In this document: one piece after another, positions 1-6,760 of the stretch
Numbering within the stretch: position 1 is the stretch's first letter
How the letters are laid out: each line of letters starts with the position of its first letter
The notes under the pieces: model-generated
The model's input: the letters and a program-made list of their open reading frames with translations, nothing else
Database searches by the model: none
What the model was told of the DNA's origin: nothing
NCBI GenBank assembly: GCA_038120765.1
Contig: JAYOMI010000125.1
Span: forward strand, 1 to 9,462
Reading direction: 5' to 3'
DNA length: 9,462 nt
From: CAXBCP01 sp038120765
GTDB lineage: Bacteria; Pseudomonadota; Alphaproteobacteria; MPNO01; UBA830
Translations under genes and position numbers: made by a program

Positions 1-57
1 CCGCTTCTCCAGACGGTTCGGGGCGCCGGATACGTGTTACGCGAAACCGGCGCATGA
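1..57 (+). CDS. OmpR-family response regulator, C-terminal end only
   Basis: Frame 1 from the window edge reads 18 codons, ending LQTVRGAGYVLRETGA, then TGA. The T-V-R-G-x-G-Y-x-L string is the typical last beta-hairpin (wing) of the OmpR/PhoB winged-helix DNA-binding domain, so this is the tail of a transcriptional response regulator whose start and receiver domain lie outside the window. Its stop overlaps the kinase start (ATGA at 54-57), the usual layout of a translationally coupled two-component pair. The regulator is presumably phosphorylated by the kinase encoded next. Identity beyond the OmpR class cannot be read from so short a piece. Confidence 0.85.
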   Translation, partial: PLLQTVRGAGYVLRETGA

Positions 58-1409
58 AAACCGCCCGGCTTCTGAAAAGCGCCACGTTCCGGCTGGCGCT
101 TCTATACATGCTGATCTTCGGCGGCTCGGTCGCGGTACTGCTGGGCTTCATCTACTGGGCAACCGTCGGCGTGCTCACCGAACAGGTCGACGAGACGATC
201 CAGGCCGACATCAAGGGCCTTGCCGAACAGTATGAACGCCGCGGCACGCCCGGCATTGCCGCCATCATCGGCGAGCGTATCCGCGAGGATCCGGGCGGGC
301 GGACCGTCTACCTGCTCACCGACCCGCTCCGCCGGCCGCTGGTCGGCAACCTCGACAGCTGGCCGACGGTCGCGCCCGACGCGGATGGCTGGATCGCGTT
401 CGAACTGGTCGACCGGGGCGACCCCGACGGGCGGCCGCATCTTGCCCGGGCCCGGCGCTTCGTGCTGCAGGGCGGGCTGAACCTGCTGGTGGGACGCGAA
501 GTCCGGGAGCTGAACCGGACCCGGGGCATGATCGTGAACGCGATCGTCTGGGGGATCGCGATCACCCTCGCGCTCGCTTTCGCGGGCGGCATCGCGATGA
601 GCCGCAGCACCGCCCGGCGGATCGATGCCATCAACCAGACCAGCCGCGATTTCATGAGCGGCGATCTCGACCGCCGCATTCCGGCGGGCGGCACGGGCGA
701 CGAATTCGACCAGCTTGCCGGCAACCTGAACGCCATGCTCGACCGCATTCAGGGCCTGATGGAGGGTCTGCGCCACGTATCAGACAACATCGCCCACGAC
801 CTGCGCACGCCGCTGACGCGCCTGCGCGGACGGCTGGAGGATCTGGACGATCCGGACCTGGATCCGGCAGACCGGACGGCGCGCATCGAGGCCGCGATCG
901 CCGAAGCCGACACCCTTTTATCGATGTTCAATGCGCTGCTGCGGATCACCCAGATCGAAGCGGGCGGACGGCGCGATAATTTCGCGCAGGTCGATCTCGC
1001 CGCCGTCCTGGCCGACGTTGCCGAACTCTACGAACCCGTTGCCCAGGCGAGGGGATTGACGCTGTCATCCCGAGTCGATGCCGCCGAAAGCGTCACCGCC
1101 GACCGGGACCTGCTCTTCCAGGCGATCGCGAACCTCGCCGACAATGCGATCAAGTACACGCCGCCCGGTGGCGCGGTGACCCTGGAGGCCGCGGGAAAAT
1201 CCGTTACCGTATCCGATACCGGCCCGGGCGTGCCGGAAGACGCCCGCGAGGATGTTTTCCGGCGGTTCCACCGGCTGGAAGAGAGCCGCAGCGCGCCGGG
1301 CAGCGGGCTCGGTCTCAGCCTTGTGAAGGCCGTCGCCCAGCTGCATGGCGGCGAGGTCCGTCTCGAGGACAACAACCCCGGCCTGAAGGCTGTGCTGACG
1401 GTCGGCTGA
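54..1409 (+). CDS. Two-component sensor histidine kinase (HAMP, HisKA, HATPase)
   Basis: A 451-residue inner-membrane sensor kinase that should autophosphorylate on histidine and pass phosphate to the OmpR-type regulator encoded just upstream. Visible parts, in order: transmembrane helix 1 at about 13-35; a periplasmic sensor region of about 120 residues with no family I recognise; transmembrane helix 2 at about 159-182; a HAMP linker at about 183-235; the H-box with AHDLRTPLTRLR and phosphoacceptor His248; the N-box NLADNAIKYTPPGG (Asn360/Asn364); G1 DTGPGVPED at 388; an F-box VFRRFHRL; and G2 GSGLGLSLV with glycines 416, 418 and 420. All catalytic boxes are intact. The ATG at 54 overlaps the preceding stop, which supports this start and coupling; no strong Shine-Dalgarno is seen. 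The signal sensed is unknown, and nothing nearby identifies the regulon. Confidence 0.93.
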   Translation: MKTARLLKSATFRLALLYMLIFGGSVAVLLGFIYWATVGVLTEQVDETIQADIKGLAEQYERRGTPGIAAIIGERIREDPGGRTVYLLTDPLRRPLVGNLDSWPTVAPDADGWIAFELVDRGDPDGRPHLARARRFVLQGGLNLLVGREVRELNRTRGMIVNAIVWGIAITLALAFAGGIAMSRSTARRIDAINQTSRDFMSGDLDRRIPAGGTGDEFDQLAGNLNAMLDRIQGLMEGLRHVSDNIAHDLRTPLTRLRGRLEDLDDPDLDPADRTARIEAAIAEADTLLSMFNALLRITQIEAGGRRDNFAQVDLAAVLADVAELYEPVAQARGLTLSSRVDAAESVTADRDLLFQAIANLADNAIKYTPPGGAVTLEAAGKSVTVSDTGPGVPEDAREDVFRRFHRLEESRSAPGSGLGLSLVKAVAQLHGGEVRLEDNNPGLKAVLTVG

Positions 1410-1474
1410 TCCGGCGGCGGCCGCACCGCGTATCCGACCCAGTAACCTCTCCCGCGTTTTACAGAGTACCCGCC

Positions 1475-2851
1475 TTGATCCAGAACACCCGAATTCGGAA
1501 CCTGAACGATAAAGAGCGCCGCGAGGACGGCGCCTACGTGCTCTACTGGATGCAGGAAGCGCAGCGCGCCCGCGGGAATGCCGCGCTCGAAATGGCGATC
1601 CGCGGGGCCAACAAATACGGCCTGCCCGTCGTTGTCTGGTTCGGCCGGTGGGACGGCTACCCCGCGCCCACTGCCCGCAACAATGGTGTCTGGCGCGCGG
1701 GCCGGGCCGATGGCCCCGCCCACGGGGCGCCGCGCGGCATTGCGTTTGTCGTCCGTCACGGGATGCCGGGAGACGTTGCGCTGTCCCTGTCGCATGAGGC
1801 CGCCGCCGTGATCTGCGACCGCAGCTACATGCCGGCCCAGCGGGACTGGCGGGAGTCATTGGCGGAAGCGGCCGCCTGCCCGGTCGTGCAGGTCGAGACA
1901 GAGGTCGTGGTGCCGGTCGATGTTGCCTCCGACAAATCCGAATATGCGGCCCGGACGATCCGGCCCCGTATCCACCGGGTGTGGGACGAATACCTCGTGC
2001 CGCTGGACGAGACCGAGCCGAATGTGCGGCCGGATGACCTGAAGCTGGAGAGCGATTTCGATCCGGCCGATCCGGCAGGCGTGTTGGCGGCCCTCGATCT
2101 CGACCCCAGCGTCAAACCGGTCAAACGGTTTCGTGGCGGTCGGGCAGCGGCGCTCGAAATGCTGAAGCGTTTCGTGGACGACGTGCTGGACGGATACGCC
2201 ACGGGGCGGAACGAACCGTCGGCGGCGCAGACTTCGTTTCTCAGCCCCTATCTGCATTTCGGCCATATCTCCCCTGTGGAAACAGCGCTCGCGGCGCGTG
2301 ATTCCGGCCTTGGATCCACCGAAGACCGGGAATCGTTCGTCGAGGAACTGGTTGTCCGCCGGGAACTCGCCATGAATTATGCGAACTTCGCCCCCGGGTT
2401 CGAAACCTACGACGCCCTGCCCGACTGGGCGCGCAAGACCCTGTCCGAACATGCGGGCGACGAGCGCGAATACGTCTACGACCGCGCCACGTTGGAGGCC
2501 TGCGAGACCCACGATCGACACTGGAACGACGCCATGCGCGAGATGGTCCATACCGGGTTCATGCATAATTACATGCGGATGTACTGGGCGAAGAAGATCC
2601 TCGAATGGAGCGCCACGCCCGAAGAGGCCTTCGCGACGACGCTGGCCCTGAACAACAAGTATTTCCTCGACGGGCGCGATCCGAACTCATACGCGAATAT
2701 CGCCTGGTGCTTCGGGCTGCACGACCGCGCCTGGACCGAACGGCCGGTGTTCGGGAAAATCCGCTACATGAACGCGAACGGCCTGAACCGGAAGTTCGAC
2801 ATGGAAGCCTATACCACCTTTGTCGACGAGGTCGTCCGGGCGGAAGGCTGA
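1475..2851 (+). CDS. Class II deoxyribodipyrimidine (CPD) photolyase
   Basis: A 458-residue cytoplasmic flavoenzyme expected to split cyclobutane pyrimidine dimers with blue/near-UV light via FADH-. The N-terminal Rossmann-like domain shows YVLYWMQEAQRARGNAALE (21-39), the class II hallmark. The FAD domain has FLSPYLHFGHISP (about 255-267), ELVVRRELAMNYANF, EMVHTGFMHNYMRMYW (356-371), NNKYFLDGRDPN (393-404) and ERPVFGKIRYMN. Trp350, Trp371 and Trp378 are spaced 21 and 7 residues apart, matching the spacing I recall for the electron-transfer tryptophans of the Methanosarcina mazei class II enzyme (W360, W381, W388). The start is a TTG with no good Shine-Dalgarno; no ATG or GTG in this frame would keep the first strand, so the start is uncertain. 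Residues 68-86, usually a helix with an R-H-Y/F-x-F-M-L-E-G-L pattern, are G/A/P/R-rich and divergent here. It is convergent with the LysR gene, 8 bases from stop to stop. Confidence 0.94.
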   Translation: MIQNTRIRNLNDKERREDGAYVLYWMQEAQRARGNAALEMAIRGANKYGLPVVVWFGRWDGYPAPTARNNGVWRAGRADGPAHGAPRGIAFVVRHGMPGDVALSLSHEAAAVICDRSYMPAQRDWRESLAEAAACPVVQVETEVVVPVDVASDKSEYAARTIRPRIHRVWDEYLVPLDETEPNVRPDDLKLESDFDPADPAGVLAALDLDPSVKPVKRFRGGRAAALEMLKRFVDDVLDGYATGRNEPSAAQTSFLSPYLHFGHISPVETALAARDSGLGSTEDRESFVEELVVRRELAMNYANFAPGFETYDALPDWARKTLSEHAGDEREYVYDRATLEACETHDRHWNDAMREMVHTGFMHNYMRMYWAKKILEWSATPEEAFATTLALNNKYFLDGRDPNSYANIAWCFGLHDRAWTERPVFGKIRYMNANGLNRKFDMEAYTTFVDEVVRAEG

Positions 2852-2859
2852 ACGCAGCG

Positions 2860-3771
2860 TTAGCGTTCCCAGGGCGGCACCGGCGTCAGCTTTTCAGCCA
2901 AAAAATCGACAAAGGCGCGGGTCGAGGGCGGCACCAGCCGGCGGCTTGAATAGACCGCGTGTATGATGTTTTCCTGCGGATCCTGCCAGTCGGGTATGAT
3001 CTGGACCAGCCTGCCCGCTTTCAGGTCGGCCCCGACCAGGAAGGTCGCAAGACGCGCGATACCGGACCCGCCGAGCGCCAGATCGCGGATCGCCTCTCCC
3101 GAATTTGCGGAGAAGTTCGACGAGACTTTCACCGCCCGCGATCCGGACGGCCCCTCGAAACGCCAGGTATCGGAATAGACGGTCGAATAGATCAGGACGT
3201 TGTGATCGGCGAGATCTTCGGGTTCCACCGGCGTCCCGTGTTCGCGCAGATATTCCGGCGATGCGCAGATCACGCGCCGGTCCGGTGCGAGGCGGCGGGC
3301 GATCAGTGCGGAATCGGCAGGGGCCGACACCCGCACAGCGACATCGATGCCCTCGTCCACGATATTCATCATCCTGTCGGAAAACAGAACATCGACGCGC
3401 ACATCGGGAAAGCGCGACACGAATTCGGGAATCAGCGGCACGATCTGGCGCTGGCCGAAGGAAATCGAGGCCGTGATCCGCAGCCGCCCGCGCGGCGTGT
3501 CTGACGCATCGCCGACCGCGCGTTCGGCCGCATCGATATCGGACAGCACGGCCTGGCTGCGCTCGTAGAATTCCCGGCCGACATCCGTCAGGCTGATGCG
3601 CCGCGTGGACCGGTTTAGCAGCCGCGCGCCGAGACGCGCCTCGAGACGGCTGATCTGTTTGGAAACCGCCGATGGCGTGATTCCGAGGATGCGGGCAGCT
3701 GCCGAAAAATTGCCGGCATCGACCGCCGCAACAAACACGGTCATCTCCGCGCTCGCGGCCAGCGACACCAT
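2860..3771 (-). CDS. LysR-family transcriptional regulator
   Basis: A 303-residue LysR-type regulator. The winged-helix DNA-binding domain is at residues 1-65 (NFSAAARILGITPSAVSKQISRLEARLG; then RLLNRSTRRISLTDVGREFYER). A linker helix leads to a periplasmic-binding-protein-like effector domain from about residue 90 (GRLRITASISFGQRQIVPLIPEF) to the end. The overall pattern resembles the large LysR subgroup that includes CrgA/DhcR-type regulators. An in-frame TTG at 3786 would add five residues, but the ATG at 3771 is preferred: it has AAGGA (3783-3779) seven bases upstream. The gene diverges from the LLM monooxygenase gene at 3888, so the usual LysR expectation is autoregulation plus control of that neighbour. 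The effector is not predictable. The stop lies 8 bases from the photolyase stop. Confidence 0.93.
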   Translation of the reverse strand: MVSLAASAEMTVFVAAVDAGNFSAAARILGITPSAVSKQISRLEARLGARLLNRSTRRISLTDVGREFYERSQAVLSDIDAAERAVGDASDTPRGRLRITASISFGQRQIVPLIPEFVSRFPDVRVDVLFSDRMMNIVDEGIDVAVRVSAPADSALIARRLAPDRRVICASPEYLREHGTPVEPEDLADHNVLIYSTVYSDTWRFEGPSGSRAVKVSSNFSANSGEAIRDLALGGSGIARLATFLVGADLKAGRLVQIIPDWQDPQENIIHAVYSSRRLVPPSTRAFVDFLAEKLTPVPPWER

Positions 3772-3783
3772 CTTCTGTTCCTT

Positions 3784-3846
3784 CAATTCACAAATAATAT
3801 GCCGTCAACGCCTATTATCATCTTCTGCGGCATCAATTACAAATAG
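3784..3846. promoter_or_regulatory. Divergent lysR / LLM-oxidoreductase control region
   Basis: An AT-rich island in otherwise GC-rich DNA. On the minus strand TTGTAA (3842-3837) and GATAAT (3819-3814) are 17 bases apart, a good sigma-70-type promoter for lysR. On the plus strand TATTAT (3813-3818) overlaps that -10 but lacks a good -35; TTATCA (3815-3820) with TACAAA (3838-3843), spacer 17, is a weaker alternative. Candidate operator elements are an inverted repeat ATGCCG (3799-3804) / CGGCAT (3828-3833) and an imperfect direct repeat, CAATTCACAAATA (3784-3796) and CAATTACAAATA (3834-3845), about 50 bases apart. Regulator assignment to the LysR protein is inferred from the divergent arrangement only. 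Confidence 0.5.
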
Positions 3847-3887
3847 ACCAGGATGCAGGGAATGCGGCCAATAGCAGGAGGAACTCC

Positions 3888-4994
3888 ATGAAGATCGGAT
3901 TTTTCACGATGCCGGTTCACCGGCTGGAGAAGAACTATACCGAATGCCTGCAGGAAGACCGCGAAGCCATCATTCTGGCGGACAAGCTCGGCTATTCGGA
4001 AGCCTATGTCGGCGAGCATGTCACCGATGCGGCGGAGAGCATCACGAATTCGATGCTGTTCCAGGCGAGCCTGATCGCCGAGACCAAGCAGATCAAACTG
4101 GGCACCGGGACATCGAACCTGTCGCACAGTCATCCGGTGCTGATCGCGGCCCATGCGGCGATGTTGGATCACCTGCTGGAAGGCCGGTTCATTTTCGGTA
4201 TCAGCCCGGGTGCGCTGGAATCCGATGCCGAGGCGCTGGGCATTCGCGGCATCGATCGCAATGCGATGTTCGCAGAAGCCATCGACCACATCCTGAATAT
4301 CTGGACCGGCGATCCCCCCTACGACCTGACAGGCGAGTTCTGGAATATTTCGACGCGCGAAACGCAGTTCGCCGAAATCGGCCTCGGCCCGATCGCGAAG
4401 CCCTACCAGAAACCCTACCCGCCAATCGTCGGCACCGTTGTCGCACCCTTCTCGAAGGGCGTGATCGAAATGGGCAAGAAAGGCTTCCTGCCGATCTCCG
4501 CCAATTTCCTGCTCGCCAAGTGGGTAGAGACCCATTGGGCCAATTACGCCAAAGGCTGCGAAGAAGGGGGCCGCCCCGCAAATTCGTCCGACTGGCGCGT
4601 CGCGCGCTCGATCTTCGTGCATGACGATCACCAGACCGCCGTCGATTACGGCAAGGCGAACGACCGGAGCCCCTACCGGTTCTATTACAAGCAGCTCTAT
4701 ACCAAGCTGCTGAAGGCCGGCCGCCACGAAGTGTTCAAGCCTTCGCGCGATTTCCCGGACGACCAGTTGTCGCTCGACTATATCCTCGACGAACTGGTCA
4801 TCTGCGGCGACATCAACAGCGTGGTCGATCAGATCCTGGCCTTCCGCGAGGTCACCGGCGATTTCGGCACCCTGCTCTATGCCGGCAAAGACTGGGAAGA
4901 CAAGGAACTGGGCAAGCGGTCGATGGAACTGATGGCGGAAAAAGTGATGCCCGCGGTCAATGCGGCAATCGGTCAGACAGCAGCGGCGGAGTAA
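3888..4994 (+). CDS. LLM-class (luciferase-like) flavin-dependent monooxygenase
   Basis: A 368-residue TIM-barrel enzyme of the bacterial luciferase-like superfamily, probably an FMNH2-dependent monooxygenase with similarity to the limonene-monooxygenase-like group. Visible features: N-terminal strand MKIGFFTMPVH; ADKLGYSEAYVGEHV (about 31-45); IKLGTGTSNLSHSHPVLIAAHAAMLDHLLEGRFIFGISPG (about 70-109), the conserved LLM core; YPPIVGTVVAPFSKGVIEMGKKGFLPIS, the later barrel strands; and a C-terminal segment with FGTLLYAGKDWEDKELGKRSMELMAEKVMP. No signal peptide, so cytoplasmic. AGGAGG at 3876-3881, six bases before the ATG, is a strong ribosome site. Enzymes of this type need a separate NAD(P)H:flavin reductase; none is encoded in the window, so it must be supplied elsewhere. 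The substrate is unknown; linkage to marR and an AEC permease suggests an imported organic acid or xenobiotic. F420 use cannot be excluded from sequence alone. Confidence 0.9.
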   Translation: MKIGFFTMPVHRLEKNYTECLQEDREAIILADKLGYSEAYVGEHVTDAAESITNSMLFQASLIAETKQIKLGTGTSNLSHSHPVLIAAHAAMLDHLLEGRFIFGISPGALESDAEALGIRGIDRNAMFAEAIDHILNIWTGDPPYDLTGEFWNISTRETQFAEIGLGPIAKPYQKPYPPIVGTVVAPFSKGVIEMGKKGFLPISANFLLAKWVETHWANYAKGCEEGGRPANSSDWRVARSIFVHDDHQTAVDYGKANDRSPYRFYYKQLYTKLLKAGRHEVFKPSRDFPDDQLSLDYILDELVICGDINSVVDQILAFREVTGDFGTLLYAGKDWEDKELGKRSMELMAEKVMPAVNAAIGQTAAAE

Positions 4995-5003
4995 GGTTTC
5001 TGC

Positions 5004-5009
5004 TATACT
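5004..5009 (+). promoter_or_regulatory. TATACT -10-like box just before marR
   Basis: TATACT (5 of 6 matches to the TATAAT consensus) ends six bases before the marR ATG at 5016, which would place transcription start at or next to the start codon. No convincing -35 is visible at 16-18 bases upstream (4980-4987 is GC-rich), and it could be a chance match in the 21-base gap after the LLM gene. Confidence 0.35.
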
Positions 5010-5015
5010 GCAGGG

Positions 5016-5450
5016 ATGGCACTTACAGACGACAAACCGCTTTCCCTGGTTCATATGCTGTCGAACCGCATCAGCCGCGCGTTCTTTGACGAGGTTGAAA
5101 CCAGGTACGGCGTGTCCATTGCCGAGTGGCGGGTGATCCTGACGCTGGTATCTGAACCCGGCCTGTCGGGTTCCGACATCACCAATCGCTGGGCGATGGA
5201 AAAAATGTCGGTTAACAGGGCCATACAGCGGCTTGTGGATTCCGGAAACGTTGCGCGGTCGCGGGACCCCGAAGACCGGCGCAGCTACCGCCTGACGCTG
5301 ACGGCAAAGGGCAGAAAGCTCTATGAAAAGATCGCGCCGTCCGCCAACAAGCGCTACGCGGAACTGACATCCGCGATTTCCGGTGAAGAGCTCGAAGCGC
5401 TGGTCGCCACCCTGCGCAAGATGATTGCCCGTGCGGAAGACCTGAACTGA
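5016..5450 (+). CDS. MarR-family transcriptional regulator
   Basis: A 144-residue winged-helix regulator of the MarR family, expected to bind DNA as a dimer and release it on ligand binding. Visible: N-terminal dimerisation helix (LVHMLSNRISRAFFDEVE), YGVSIAEWRVILTLVSEPGLSGSDITNRWAMEKMSVNRAIQRLVDSG (helices 2-4 with the recognition helix MEKMSVNRAIQRL), the wing RDPEDRRSYRLTLTAKG, and the C-terminal helices. Length is typical. It lies 21 bases after the LLM oxidoreductase stop and its own stop overlaps the permease start, so the three are likely one transcript and it may control that unit. There is no usable Shine-Dalgarno: AGGG abuts the ATG and AAGG is 19 bases away. A -10-like TATACT ends six bases upstream of the ATG, so the message may be leaderless when started there. 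Ligand unknown. Confidence 0.93.
   Translation: MALTDDKPLSLVHMLSNRISRAFFDEVETRYGVSIAEWRVILTLVSEPGLSGSDITNRWAMEKMSVNRAIQRLVDSGNVARSRDPEDRRSYRLTLTAKGRKLYEKIAPSANKRYAELTSAISGEELEALVATLRKMIARAEDLN
5435..5439 (+). promoter_or_regulatory. Ribosome binding site deciding a CTG start of the permease
   Basis: GGAAG inside the last codons of marR is followed by seven bases and then CTG at 5447, the only plausible start near the N-terminus that the AEC family requires. This is normal Shine-Dalgarno spacing and supports initiation there. Confidence 0.5.
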
Positions 5451-6385
5451 CCGCAATTGTCGAAATCATCGCGCCTGTCTTCGCGCTGATCCTCGTCGGG
5501 TACGGTGTCGGCAGAACGCCGAAATGGACGCCGGACGCCACGAAATATTTCAACAATTTCGTCTTTTACGTCGCCCTGCCGACGCTGCTGTTCGGCGCCC
5601 TGACGAGCGGGCGCGCCTTTACCGGGGTGGAGCCCCTCATTGCCGCCGCCTATTTCGGCGGCAGCCTGATCGCGATGGCGCTGATCATCGTCTTTTCGCG
5701 CACGGTATTCCGCCTGCCCGGCGAAGAGCTCGCCCTGCTCGGCATGGGCGCCGGTTTTTCCAATACCGTTCTGCTCGGCCTGCCGCTGATCGTGCTGACC
5801 TTCGGCGATGCCGCCGTCGGGCCGATCACCGCGATCATCGCCTTCAACACGCTGCTGCTGTTGCCGGTCACGATCCTGATCATCGAAATCTCCCACGGCC
5901 GGGCGAGTAAGCGGGGACTGGCCGCCATCGTCACGGCCCCGGTCCGCGCGCTCAGCCGCAATCCGGTCCTGATCGCTATCGTGACCGGCGCGTTGTGGAG
6001 CTTCACCGGCATCGGGCTTGCCGTCCCGGTGGAGCGCTATATCGATATGATGTCGGACGCCGCCGGCCCTTGCGCGCTATTCGTCCTGGGCGCCAGCCTC
6101 GCCGAATACAGGATCGCGGGCCGGCCTGCCGAGACCGCGACAATGGCGGGTTTCAAGCTGATCATACATCCGGTCATCGTCTGGCTGCTGTGCACGCAGG
6201 TCTTCGCGCTGGATGAGCTGACCACCGGGGTTGCGACCATGATGGCCGCCATCCCGGTCGGCGCGACGGTTTTCACGGTCGCCCAGCAATACCGGGTATT
6301 CGTCGGGCCGGTGACAAGCGCGATCCTGATATCGACGGGTATTTCAGCCGTAACGCTGGCGGTTGTGATCTCGTTCCTGACCTAG
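5447..6385 (+). CDS. AEC-family (auxin efflux carrier-like) permease, CTG start
   Basis: An integral membrane transporter of the AEC / Mem_trans family, 312 residues when begun at CTG 5447, the usual family length with about ten transmembrane helices. A GTG-first reading at 5627 would lose the first 60 residues, which are clearly homologous: TAIVEIIAPVFALILVGYGVGR, then YFNNFVFYVALPTLLFGAL, both family hallmarks. Later conserved segments are GAGFSNTVLLGLPLIVL, ALFVLGASLAEY and MMAAIPVGATVFTVAQQY. No in-frame ATG, GTG or TTG exists close to the expected N-terminus; CTG (overlapping the marR stop as CTGA) has GGAAG seven bases upstream, and ATT at 5456 is the only other near-cognate option. The family moves small organic anions (malonate/malate-type carriers, auxin) but the substrate here is unknown. 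It probably shares a message with marR and the LLM oxidoreductase. Downstream, it is convergent with the XRE gene; only a weak GTCCA/TGGAC stem (6406-6420) is seen as a possible terminator. Confidence 0.88.
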   Translation: MTAIVEIIAPVFALILVGYGVGRTPKWTPDATKYFNNFVFYVALPTLLFGALTSGRAFTGVEPLIAAAYFGGSLIAMALIIVFSRTVFRLPGEELALLGMGAGFSNTVLLGLPLIVLTFGDAAVGPITAIIAFNTLLLLPVTILIIEISHGRASKRGLAAIVTAPVRALSRNPVLIAIVTGALWSFTGIGLAVPVERYIDMMSDAAGPCALFVLGASLAEYRIAGRPAETATMAGFKLIIHPVIVWLLCTQVFALDELTTGVATMMAAIPVGATVFTVAQQYRVFVGPVTSAILISTGISAVTLAVVISFLT

Positions 6386-6412
6386 GGAAAAGAACGGCAG
6401 CGGGAGTCCAGC

Positions 6413-6655
6413 CTATGGACCGGCGTAATCGTCACAGCCCTGCGCCAGCGCATAACAGGCAAGACGCACGGTTTTCGGCACCTCGACCCGGTCGCCGTTG
6501 CGCTCGCCCTTTTCGTAATACTGGACAATCCGGCGTTTCAGGCCGAGCGCATGGGCCGCTTCCTTCTGGGACAGCTTCAGGGATTTGCGCCAGCGCTTGA
6601 AATCGGCGGGCGACATCGCAGTCGCCGCCACGTTGGCGTCTTTATCGCTGCTCAT
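6413..6655 (-). CDS. Small XRE-type helix-turn-helix protein
   Basis: An 80-residue protein consisting almost wholly of an XRE/Cro-type HTH. DFKRWRKSLKLSQKEAAHALGLKRRIVQYYEKGER (18-52) gives helix 1, helix 2 (SQKEAAHALG) and the recognition helix (KRRIVQYYEKG). The tail VEVPKTVRLACYALAQGCDDYAGP is the short C-terminal helix common in alphaproteobacterial proteins of this kind. Start ATG at 6655 with only a weak purine-rich AGAGAG just upstream; an internal ATG at residue 14 would leave the whole HTH but has no ribosome site. The gene diverges from a 60-codon gene across three copies of a GTGCGC palindrome, so it is the obvious candidate to bind them. That pairing is inferred from context. Its size resembles phage Cro-type repressors or restriction-modification control proteins, but no phage or restriction gene is nearby. 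Confidence 0.85.
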   Translation of the reverse strand: MSSDKDANVAATAMSPADFKRWRKSLKLSQKEAAHALGLKRRIVQYYEKGERNGDRVEVPKTVRLACYALAQGCDDYAGP

Positions 6656-6691
6656 GCTCTCTACACATCTTCATGCGTCCTTTTCGGGCCA

Positions 6692-6719
6692 TTTATAGCG
6701 GCCGTCTTCTGCTTGTCAT
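6692..6719 (-). promoter_or_regulatory. Probable promoter of the XRE gene
   Basis: On the minus strand ATGACA (6719-6714) and TATAAA (6697-6692) are separated by 16 bases, a good sigma-70-like pair about 37 bases upstream of the XRE start. It does not overlap the three palindromes, the nearest of which ends 20 bases farther upstream. Confidence 0.5.
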
Positions 6720-6738
6720 ATACCCATCGCCACAAAAT

Positions 6739-6753
6739 GCGCACCCTGTGCGT
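6739..6753. promoter_or_regulatory. Operator-like palindrome 1 (GCGCAC-CCT-GTGCGT)
   Basis: First of three copies of GCGCAC-N3-GTGCGY between the XRE gene and the 60-codon gene. One arm is imperfect at the last base. It ends 7 bases upstream of the -35 box of the rightward promoter. Confidence 0.72.
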
Positions 6754-6760
6754 TTTTCGC

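Noticed and set aside
102..776. 224-codon minus-strand open frame opposite the sensor kinase, plus other open frames opposite or offset within the kinase and photolyase genes
   Set aside because: No motif and skewed composition (runs of R, A, G, P); explained by codon bias of the real genes.
1410..1474. Promoter or regulatory element between the sensor kinase and photolyase genes
   Set aside because: No convincing -35/-10 pair, hairpin or repeat is visible in these 65 bases.
2851..2867. AACGC-A-GCGTT-A-GCGTT mini repeat between the convergent photolyase and lysR stops as a terminator
   Set aside because: The stem is only five bases with almost no loop or a seven-base loop and there is no T-run on either strand; too weak to call.
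3772..3786. TTG start at 3786 for the LysR gene
   Set aside because: The ATG at 3771 has AAGGA at seven-base spacing and the extra residues from the TTG would read through the ribosome site itself.
3837..5456. 539-codon open frame on the minus strand, antisense to the LLM oxidoreductase and marR genes
   Set aside because: It lies wholly opposite two well-recognised genes, its translation shows no family motif, and such long shadows are common in GC-rich DNA.
6386..6420. Terminator between the permease and the XRE gene
   Set aside because: Only a five-base GTCCA/TGGAC stem running into the XRE coding end, with no T-tract.
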